This document shows, piece after piece, positions 6,396 through 11,984 of a DNA stretch of 11,984 nt. Source of the DNA: Candidatus Acetothermia bacterium (lineage in GTDB: Bacteria > Bipolaricaulota > Bipolaricaulia > RBG-16-55-9 > DRXL01). Both the position numbers and the translations under genes were made by a program. The notes beneath the pieces are model-generated. The model was not told the origin of the DNA, made no database searches, and worked only from the letters and a program-made list of their open reading frames with translations. The number at the start of each line of letters is the position of its first letter. Positions within the stretch are counted from its first letter, which is position 1. The DNA lies in NCBI GenBank assembly GCA_028275205.1, contig JAPWVB010000032.1, forward strand, positions 1-11,984. The letters run 5' to 3'.

Positions 6396-7304
6396 CTAAA
6401 CCCGCAACGCCGCCCGCGCCGCTTGAATATCCGCTTCGATCTGGGCTTTGAGGTCCTCTAGTCGCTCAAAGCGCGCATCACCCCGGAGATATTTGAGCAA
6501 CTCGACTTCGAGCTCCATCCCATAGAGATCCTCTTCTGTGTCGAAGAGATGCACTTCGATGCTTGGACTGGCGTCAGCAAACGTCGCGCGGCTCCCAATG
6601 TAGAGCACCCCGTCGCGCTGCGCACCCTTCACCCTCACCCGCACGGCATAGACCCCAGCCGCCGGCACGAGCACGTCCTTCTCTAGGGCTAAATTCGCCG
6701 TGGGATAGCCTAGTTTTCGCCCGCGCCCGTCGCCATGCACCACCGTGCCCCACAGCGTCGGAGCATAGCCGAGCATCTCACGAGCTTCGTCCAGACGCCC
6801 AGCGAGCAAACTCTCGCGGATCGCTGTGGAGCTGACGATCTTTCCGTTGACTGTTATTGACGGGACGACTTCTACAGAAAATCCGAGCGCTCTCCCAAGG
6901 CGCTCCAGCAGCGCGCGATCTCCTCCTCGCCCTCGGCCAAAGCGCGCATCCGGCCCAATCACAATATGAGCCATGCGCAACTGCCCCACTAAGATCTCCT
7001 CCACGAACTCCTCAGCGGCCATCACACCCACTTCGGGGAACTCTACCGCGAGCACGTGCTCAACGATCTGGGAGATTCTGTCAAGCTTCTTGGCTACGGG
7101 CATAAGTAGTGGCTTGGGAGCCCCCATATAGTTTGTCGGCGGGCGCGTGAAGACAAACGCCACACTGAGCGCTCTGTGCTCTTGAGCCCACGTGTGAGTA
7201 CGCTCTAACAGCGCGCGATGGCCGCGATGCACCCCGTCGAACGTCCCCAACGTGAGCGCCGTTGGCCGTGTGGGACGAAACTCTCTCAGCGTACTGATAG
7301 CCAT
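6396..7304 (-). CDS. ribF: Bifunctional riboflavin kinase / FAD synthetase
   Basis: Converts riboflavin to FMN and then to FAD, supplying cofactor for flavoproteins such as EtfAB. At 302 residues it has the family length. The N-terminal FMN adenylyltransferase domain has GTFDGVHRGH (20-29) and SSTAIR (158-163). The C-terminal riboflavin kinase domain has VVHGDGRGRKLGYPTAN (188-204), GVYAV (217-221) and IEVHLFD (249-255) with the catalytic glutamate. The start follows the nrnA stop after three bases with no clear ribosome binding site, so translation is probably coupled. nrnA next to ribF matches part of the common rbfA-nrnA-truB-ribF order in bacteria, with truB missing here. Confidence 0.96.
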   Translation of the reverse strand: MAISTLREFRPTRPTALTLGTFDGVHRGHRALLERTHTWAQEHRALSVAFVFTRPPTNYMGAPKPLLMPVAKKLDRISQIVEHVLAVEFPEVGVMAAEEFVEEILVGQLRMAHIVIGPDARFGRGRGGDRALLERLGRALGFSVEVVPSITVNGKIVSSTAIRESLLAGRLDEAREMLGYAPTLWGTVVHGDGRGRKLGYPTANLALEKDVLVPAAGVYAVRVRVKGAQRDGVLYIGSRATFADASPSIEVHLFDTEEDLYGMELEVELLKYLRGDARFERLEDLKAQIEADIQAARAALRV

Positions 7305-7307
7305 ACG

Positions 7308-8273
7308 TTAAAGTTTGCGAGCGAGATGGCGCGCAAGCTCCGCGAGCACGCGCTCTTGGACTTCTTCAAGATCGCCAGGGATGACGCAGCCGGCGGCTTG
7401 CTCGTGCCCTCCGCCCCCAAACGCCCGCGCCACCAGATTGACCGCCGCGCGCCCCTTGGAGCGCAAACTCACCTTGATCTTCCCGTTCTCCAGCTCCTTG
7501 AAGAGCACCGCAACTTCAATGCCCTCCACGCTGCGCAGCTCCTCGACCAAGCGCTCCGTGTCCGCTACAGTCGTCTTCGTCTCGCGGAAGACCGAGGTGG
7601 GAATGGAGCTCCAAATGATCCCATCGGTGATCTGGGCGCTCTGCAGAACATAGCCCAAGAGCTTCAACTCCGCCAAGCTGCGCCGCTCGTAGAGATTGAC
7701 CGCGATCTCGCGGGTGTTGACCCCATACGACAGCAACTGCGCGGCCATCTCCAACACCTCGCGAGTGACGTTGGAGTTGCGGAACGAGTCGGTGTCGGCA
7801 ATGATGCCCGTGTAGAGACACGTCGCGATCTGGGGAGTGATCGTCACCCCCAGGTGGGGAGCAAGCTCATAGAGCAACTGTGTTGTCGAAGCAGCTTCCT
7901 TGACGAAATTGACGTGGCCAAATCTTGGATTATCGCGATGGTGATGGTCAATGTTGATAATAATCTGTCCATCATGGAGAAGTTTTAAGGCATCCTCCCC
8001 GATGCGGCTGAGATCTCCGCAATCGACGATGCACCAGACTTCGATCTCGTCGCTGCGCAGCTGTGTGGGATGGAGCATCTCGTCAGCGCCGGGGAGGAAC
8101 CGCAAACTCGGCGGGACGAGATCGCGATTTGCCGCCCAGGCCTCTTTGCCGAGCTGCTCCAGCATAAATTTGAGAGCGAGCTCGCTGCCGATGGCGTCGC
8201 CCTCGGGGCCGATATGGGAGAGGATACCAAACCGCGCGTGCGCGCGGATGACTGCCTTGACTTCGTTGATCAT
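7308..8273 (-). CDS. nrnA: DHH/DHHA1 phosphoesterase, NrnA-like (oligoribonuclease / pAp phosphatase)
   Basis: Cytoplasmic Mn-dependent phosphoesterase that in this family degrades 2-5 nucleotide RNAs and dephosphorylates pAp. At 321 residues it is full length. Motif I is SHIGPEGDAIGS (19-30), motif II VDCGD (83-87), the DHH motif NIDHHH (107-112) and motif IV IADTDSF (158-164). The DHHA1 substrate-binding domain ends with GGGGHEQAAG (286-295). The usual motif I is PDGD; here the first aspartate is glutamate (E24). AAAGGT lies nine bases before the ATG. A small hairpin (8291-8306) lies in the 48-base gap after the propeller gene. A weak promoter (TGGTGA, 17 bases, TAAAAT at 8319-8347) may exist, but the gene is more simply read as cotranscribed with its neighbours. 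Confidence 0.92.
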   Translation of the reverse strand: MINEVKAVIRAHARFGILSHIGPEGDAIGSELALKFMLEQLGKEAWAANRDLVPPSLRFLPGADEMLHPTQLRSDEIEVWCIVDCGDLSRIGEDALKLLHDGQIIINIDHHHRDNPRFGHVNFVKEAASTTQLLYELAPHLGVTITPQIATCLYTGIIADTDSFRNSNVTREVLEMAAQLLSYGVNTREIAVNLYERRSLAELKLLGYVLQSAQITDGIIWSSIPTSVFRETKTTVADTERLVEELRSVEGIEVAVLFKELENGKIKVSLRSKGRAAVNLVARAFGGGGHEQAAGCVIPGDLEEVQERVLAELARHLARKL

Positions 8274-8290
8274 CTCTGAGGACCTTTCTA

Positions 8291-8306
8291 AGAGCGCTGC
8301 CGCTCT
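8291..8306 (-). repeat. Small hairpin between the propeller gene and nrnA
   Basis: AGAGCG and CGCTCT around a four-base loop, with no T-run afterwards. It lies 17 bases before the nrnA ATG, just upstream of its ribosome binding site. It might trim or attenuate read-through transcript; no stronger claim is possible. Confidence 0.4.
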
Positions 8307-8321
8307 GGGGATCGTCTTATT

Positions 8322-9164
8322 TTACGGGAGAACGTCGCGGATCACCAGTCGCTGATAGCCGTTGCGGAGGCTCGCGTAGACGATGCGCTTCCCATCGGGA
8401 GACCATGAAGGGTGGGAGTCGGCGTAGCCATCGCGGGTGAGCCACAGAAAGTTCTGTCCATCCGGGGTTATGCGGGCGATATCGCTTTCATCGCCGCGGA
8501 CGGCCTCGAATGCTATAAATTGCCCATCCCGTGACCAAGCGGGGTGCCAGAAGATGCCCTCACCGTTGGTCAATTTCTGTCTCACTAAGCCGTTGGGACG
8601 CATGGCGTAGAGGTCCCAGCTCCCTTCGCGATACGACGCGAAGACGATCTTGTCGTTCTTGGGCGACCATGCTGGGAACGCCTCGCGATAGTCGTCTTGG
8701 GTGAGTCTTTCCATAGCTCCCGTGAGAGGGTCTAGCAGATAGAGATCGGGCCAGCCGTCGCGATACGATTCGAAGACGATCTTTCCATCAGGGGTCCAGT
8801 TGGGGTCCCAGTCCGTAGCAGTGTTCTGCGTGAGCCGGGTGACGCCAGAGCCGTCGGTGTTCATCATATAAATCTCATAATTGCCGTCGCGGCTCGAATA
8901 GAAGACGATTTTTGAGCCATCGGGGGAGAAGCGCGGGCTCAGATCGCTCGCGCGATTATGAGTGAGACGCACCAGATCCGTGACGGGAGCGAGCGTGAGC
9001 AGATAGATCTCAGAGTTCCCGTCGCGGTCGGAGACGAAGACGATCTTCGTGCCGTCGGGAGACCAATCGGGGGCAAAGTCGTTGAAGCCTTTGGGCTGGG
9101 CGAAGCCCCCCACGATCACGAAGATAATCCCGCTGAGTACGGCGAAGAACCCTCTCACCACCAC
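8322..9164 (-). CDS. Exported TolB-like six-bladed beta-propeller protein
   Basis: A 280-residue protein with a signal-peptide-like N-terminus (residues 4-22, ending GGFAQPKG) followed only by six PD40/WD40-like repeats. The repeat core (W/F-S/T-P-D-G, then KIVF.S.RDG..x.IY) starts at residues 34, 79, 123, 166, 210 and 254, a spacing of 43-45. Six repeats are enough to close a propeller like the C-terminal part of TolB. The N-terminal alpha/beta domain of real TolB is absent, and no tolQRA or pal lies nearby, so I do not call it tolB. Three GTG codons in tandem could start it. The first, at 9162-9164, coincides with the predicted transcript start. The binding partner is unknown; a periplasmic or surface binding role is inferred. 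Confidence 0.85.
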   Translation of the reverse strand: MVVRGFFAVLSGIIFVIVGGFAQPKGFNDFAPDWSPDGTKIVFVSDRDGNSEIYLLTLAPVTDLVRLTHNRASDLSPRFSPDGSKIVFYSSRDGNYEIYMMNTDGSGVTRLTQNTATDWDPNWTPDGKIVFESYRDGWPDLYLLDPLTGAMERLTQDDYREAFPAWSPKNDKIVFASYREGSWDLYAMRPNGLVRQKLTNGEGIFWHPAWSRDGQFIAFEAVRGDESDIARITPDGQNFLWLTRDGYADSHPSWSPDGKRIVYASLRNGYQRLVIRDVLP

Positions 9165-9170
9165 GCCGAG

Positions 9171-9199
9171 AGTATAGCACGCGAGTGAGGGGAAAGCAA
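9171..9199 (-). promoter_or_regulatory. Promoter of the propeller gene
   Basis: On the minus strand there is TTGCTT (9194-9199), a 17-base spacer and TATACT (9171-9176). Transcription would start near 9164, which is the first base of the GTG start, so the mRNA would be leaderless. It probably also serves nrnA and ribF. Confidence 0.55.
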
Positions 9200-9215
9200 A
9201 CCAGGCTTCGCCTGG
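9193..9215 (-). terminator. Likely terminator of gcvPAB
   Basis: In the leftward transcript a perfect six-base-pair stem (CCAGGC/GCCTGG, GAA loop; 9201-9215) is followed by TTTGCTTT (9193-9200). The T-rich tract is interrupted, so efficiency is uncertain. It is the last of four hairpins downstream of gcvPB. Confidence 0.45.
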
Positions 9216-9282
9216 ACAAGCTTCGCTTGACGTTCATCGTGCCGCCTTCGGCGGCAAGGCGTACAGTCCAGACGGAGTCTGG
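9201..9282. repeat. Array of four short perfect hairpins with three-base loops
   Basis: Four palindromes follow one another: CCAGGC-TTC-GCCTGG (9201-9215), CAAGC-TTC-GCTTG (9217-9229), TGCCGCC-TTC-GGCGGCA (9240-9256) and CCAGAC-GGA-GTCTGG (9268-9282). Stems are 5-7 base pairs, all perfect. Three share the TTC loop (GAA on the minus strand). They fill most of the 136-base gap between gcvPB and the propeller gene. No reading frame here looks coding. I see no direct repeats or target-site duplications that would mark an insertion. Confidence 0.7.
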
Positions 9283-9300
9283 CTTTAGCATCTGCCTCCT

Positions 9301-10755
9301 TTATCCTCGCAAGATCGGTTCTTTCGCTGCGCGGACTTCGTCAAGCCGCCGCACGGAAGCCCCATAGATGGGCACCGCGTGCGGGGCTTCTTTGAGTATT
9401 TGGGGGTTCTCTTTCATCTCTTGAGCAACCTTGATGAGCGCGTCCGCGAAGCGATCAAGCTCTTCTTTGCTGACGGTCTCCGTGGGCTCGATCATCATCA
9501 CTTCCGGAACTATGAGTGGGAAATAGATCGAAGAGGGATGGACCCCGTAGTCTATCAGTCTCTTGGCGACGTCGAGCGTGCGGATCTCTTCGGACATGCC
9601 CTTGGTTGTCAGCACGAACTCGTGCATGCAGAGCCGGTCGTAGGGAGCTTTGTAGACTCTGCTTAATCGTGCTCGCAGATAATTCGCATTGAGCACAGCG
9701 TTGGTGCTCACGGCCTTGAGGCCCTCATCGCCCATCATGCGAATGTACGTGTACGCGCGAACCAATACCCCAAAGTTCCCGTAGAACGAGTGGATCTTCC
9801 CGATGGAGTGCGGGCGGTCGTAGTCTAAAGCGTACGAATTCTTTCTCTTGATGATGCGCGGCACGGGCAGATAGGGTTCAAGCTTTTTGATGACGGCCAC
9901 CGGGCCGGCGCCGGGGCCGCCGCCCCCATGCGGCGTGCTGAACGTCTTGTGTAAGTTATAGTGCACGATGTCAACGCCCATATCTCCTGGGCGAGCCCGC
10001 CCCACAATCGCGTTGAGGTTAGCCCCGTCATAATAGACGAGACCGCCGACGTCGTGAATGAGCTTGGTGATCTCTAGAATATCAGTCTCAAACAGCCCAA
10101 GGGTATTGGGGTTTGTGAGCATGATCCCCGCGACGGACTCGTCGAGATGAGCTTTCAGCGATTGGAGATCGACGAGGCCGCGGGAATCCGACGGAATGGG
10201 CACAATCTCAAAGCCGCACATCGCGGCGGAGGCGGGGTTGGTCCCGTGGGCTGAGTCGGGTAACAAGATCTTCGTGCGCTTGTGAAGCTCTTTTGCGCGC
10301 TCAAAGTGCTTTTTGATAATGAGCATCCCTGTGAGCTCCCCGTGGGCGCCAGCCGCGGGCTGGAGCGTGATCGCATCCATGCCCCCGATCGCACAGAGAT
10401 ACTCCCCCAGCTCGTACATCAATCGTAAAGCCCCTTGAGAGAGCTCTTCGCCCTGCAAGGGATGGGCATAAGCGAACCCCGCCAGCCGCGCCATATCTTC
10501 GTTGATCCGGGGATTATACTTCATGGTGCAGCTACCCAGGGGATAGATCCCGTTGTCCACGCCGTAGTTCATCCGCGAAAGTCTCGTATAGTGTCGCACG
10601 ACTTCGATCTGGGAGACTTGGGGAAGCTTCGGGTCTTCTTTGCGGATGAGTTCAGCGGGGACGAGCTCCGTGAGATTTCTTTCTGGGATGTCGCACGGGG
10701 GGAGCCGCAATCCGGTGCGGCCTTCGGCGCCGATGTCAAAGATCGTCGTTCCCAT
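9301..10755 (-). CDS. gcvPB: Glycine dehydrogenase (decarboxylating), subunit 2 (P protein)
   Basis: PLP-dependent half of the glycine cleavage P protein; with GcvPA it decarboxylates glycine and passes the aminomethyl group to the lipoyl arm of GcvH. It has 484 residues, normal for the split form. Landmarks are YPLGSCTMKYNPR (71-83), LQPAAGAHGE (131-140), DSAHGTNPASA (167-177), YYDGANLNA (241-249) and the PLP-lysine block HYNLHKTFSTPHGGGGPG with K270. AAAGGAG (10762-10768) lies six bases before the ATG, inside the end of gcvPA, and a single base separates the gcvPA stop from this start. In anaerobes with the acetyl-CoA pathway, glycine cleavage feeds or drains methylene-tetrahydrofolate; whether that applies here cannot be told from the window. 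Confidence 0.97.
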   Translation of the reverse strand: MGTTIFDIGAEGRTGLRLPPCDIPERNLTELVPAELIRKEDPKLPQVSQIEVVRHYTRLSRMNYGVDNGIYPLGSCTMKYNPRINEDMARLAGFAYAHPLQGEELSQGALRLMYELGEYLCAIGGMDAITLQPAAGAHGELTGMLIIKKHFERAKELHKRTKILLPDSAHGTNPASAAMCGFEIVPIPSDSRGLVDLQSLKAHLDESVAGIMLTNPNTLGLFETDILEITKLIHDVGGLVYYDGANLNAIVGRARPGDMGVDIVHYNLHKTFSTPHGGGGPGAGPVAVIKKLEPYLPVPRIIKRKNSYALDYDRPHSIGKIHSFYGNFGVLVRAYTYIRMMGDEGLKAVSTNAVLNANYLRARLSRVYKAPYDRLCMHEFVLTTKGMSEEIRTLDVAKRLIDYGVHPSSIYFPLIVPEVMMIEPTETVSKEELDRFADALIKVAQEMKENPQILKEAPHAVPIYGASVRRLDEVRAAKEPILRG

Positions 10756-10756
10756 A

Positions 10757-11984
10757 TCATGCTCCTTTCAAGACCTTGGCGAAGCGATCCATCTCGTCGC
10801 GGGTGCGCTTCTCCGTGACCGCGATCAAGAGATTGTTGCCGTCAAGAAGCTCATAGGGTGCTAAATCGAGCCCGCCAAAGAAGCCCTCATCGCGCAGGGT
10901 TTTGAGCAATCGTGCGGGCTTCTTGCGCGTCTGGACCACAAATTCATTGAAGAACGGCCCAGAGAAGCGCAGCGCAAACCCTGGAATCTTGGCGATCTTC
11001 TCCGCAAGATAGTGGGCTTTCTGCAGATTGAGCTCGGCTAATCTTCTCAAGCCGCGCCGGCCCACCGTCGCTAGATAGATCGTAGCGCAGAGGGCCATCA
11101 GGGCTTGGTTGGTGCAGATATTGGACGTCGCTTTCTCTCTGCGGATGTGCTGCTCTCTCGTCTGGAGGGCCATGACGTAGCCGATGCGCCCGTCGGCGTC
11201 CACGGTGCGCCCGGCCATGCGCCCCGGCATCTTACGCACGTAGCTCATCCTCGTGGCAAAGAGCCCCAGCAGGGGGCCGCCAAAGCTCTGGGGAATCCCC
11301 AAGGGCTGCCCCTCCCCCGTGACGATATCCGCCCCAAAGAGCCCCGGCGGAGCTAAAATCCCCAACGAGATGGGATTGACGCTCACGATGAGAAACGCGT
11401 CTTTGATGAGATCTTTCAGCCCTGAGAGATCCTCGATCACCCCGAAGAAATTGGGGGTCTGCACGATAAGCCCCGCAAGATTCTCAGTCTCTTTCGGTAT
11501 AGCGTTGCGGTCGAGCTGGCCCGTCTCGGTGAACGGGATCTCAGAGAGTTCCAAGCCCGCGCCCCAGGCGTAAGTTTCCAGACACTTTCGGTAGTAGGGG
11601 TTGAGGCTTCGAGCCACGAGGAATTTCGTCCTCCCTGTGACGTTCTTGGCCATGAGCATCGCTTCCGCCAGGGCCGAGCCCCCGTCGTACATTGATGAGT
11701 TGGCGACCTCCATCGCTGTCAGCTCACAGATCATCGTTTGGAACTCGAACATCCACGTGAGCGTTCCTTGGGAGAGCTCAGCTTGGTAGGGGGTGTAGCA
11801 CGTCAAGAACTCCCCGCGCGAGATGAGATGAGCAATAATCGCGGGCACATAATGATCGTAGATGCCCCCGCCAAGGAAGCTTATGTACTGCCCTGTATGG
11901 GCGTTCTGTGCGGCCATCTGACTGACTAAGTTGGAGACCTCCAGCTCGCTGAGGGGCTCAAGCCCGATGGGCTGAAACTTTCTC
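10757..11984 (-). CDS. gcvPA: Glycine dehydrogenase (decarboxylating), subunit 1 (P protein; N-terminus cut by window edge)
   Basis: Non-PLP-lysine half of the split P protein. The frame is open to the right edge: 408 residues are visible, and the usual length is about 440-450, so roughly 40 N-terminal residues are missing. Upstream of the ATG at 11917 the frame still reads family sequence (PIGLEPLSELEVSNLVSQ), so that ATG is internal and not the start. Landmarks are SFLGGGIYDHYVPAII, CYTPYQAELSQGTLTW and NSSMYDGGSALAEA, all standard for GcvPA. It is followed by gcvPB after one base. The upstream part of the operon (often gcvT and gcvH) lies outside the window. Confidence 0.96.
   Translation of the reverse strand, partial: RKFQPIGLEPLSELEVSNLVSQMAAQNAHTGQYISFLGGGIYDHYVPAIIAHLISRGEFLTCYTPYQAELSQGTLTWMFEFQTMICELTAMEVANSSMYDGGSALAEAMLMAKNVTGRTKFLVARSLNPYYRKCLETYAWGAGLELSEIPFTETGQLDRNAIPKETENLAGLIVQTPNFFGVIEDLSGLKDLIKDAFLIVSVNPISLGILAPPGLFGADIVTGEGQPLGIPQSFGGPLLGLFATRMSYVRKMPGRMAGRTVDADGRIGYVMALQTREQHIRREKATSNICTNQALMALCATIYLATVGRRGLRRLAELNLQKAHYLAEKIAKIPGFALRFSGPFFNEFVVQTRKKPARLLKTLRDEGFFGGLDLAPYELLDGNNLLIAVTEKRTRDEMDRFAKVLKGA

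Noticed and set aside
7218..7988. Long open frame of 256 codons on the plus strand opposite nrnA and ribF
   Set aside because: Antisense to two strongly recognised genes; arginine- and leucine-rich composition without motifs, as expected from the complement of a G+C-rich coding strand.
8322..9164. Calling the propeller gene tolB
   Set aside because: The TolB N-terminal domain is absent and no tolQRA or pal genes are nearby.
9201..9282. CRISPR array
   Set aside because: The palindromes differ in sequence, are unevenly spaced and have no spacers of constant length; no cas gene is near.
9010..9291. Minus-strand frame running through the hairpin array
   Set aside because: It overlaps the propeller gene in another frame, and its protein is a translation of palindromes; no family resemblance.
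10757..11917. ATG at 11917 as the start of gcvPA
   Set aside because: The frame continues upstream with recognisable GcvPA sequence to the window edge, so the gene is simply cut.

Overview
This window looks like an ordinary chromosomal segment of a G+C-rich, probably anaerobic or thermophilic bacterium. Eleven protein genes are visible, ten on the minus strand and one (a small glutaredoxin) on the plus strand. Genes are tightly packed, with gaps of 1-3 bases or short overlaps inside operons and no gene-free stretch longer than about 140 bases. There are no tRNA or rRNA genes, insertion sequences, phage genes, CRISPR arrays or recognisable defence genes. The lineage cannot be proved from this window. 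The short secreted domain with a VFDLGGQKIFDSG...VANGVYLY pattern, together with split glycine decarboxylase and etfBA, fits what I recall of Bipolaricaulota (Acetothermia, OP1), but this is an inference.

Layout, left to right (all leftward unless stated). 1-1855: the start of a spermidine/putrescine-type ABC importer operon, potA followed by an overlapping potB cut by the left edge, with a near-consensus promoter at 1875-1902. 1907-3485: two overlapping genes for secreted proteins, a CARDB-domain protein and a 95-residue protein. Both end in what looks like the same beta-sandwich (FlgD-like) domain, and they are driven by a TTGACA/TATAGT promoter at 3527-3556. 3580-5983: tsaB-etfB-etfA, spaced by 2 bases each, joining a tRNA-modification gene to both electron transfer flavoprotein subunits. 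5984-6101: a divergent promoter region. 6102-6335 (plus): a YruB-like glutaredoxin. 6396-9164: a six-bladed TolB-like propeller protein, then nrnA and ribF. 9165-9300: an intergenic region with four small perfect hairpins, a likely terminator and a promoter. 9301-11984: gcvPA-gcvPB, the two halves of the glycine decarboxylase P protein; gcvPA is cut by the right edge.

The genes fall into plausible functional groups. GcvPA/GcvPB split glycine with the rest of the cleavage system (not in the window). EtfAB is an FAD electron carrier, and RibF makes FMN and FAD. NrnA degrades nanoRNA and pAp. PotAB imports polyamines. The least explained parts are the CARDB/FlgD-like secreted pair, the hairpin array at 9201-9282, and two promoters placed so close to the start codon that the transcripts would be nearly leaderless. 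I see no complete undescribed system here; the findings are ranked modestly for that reason.
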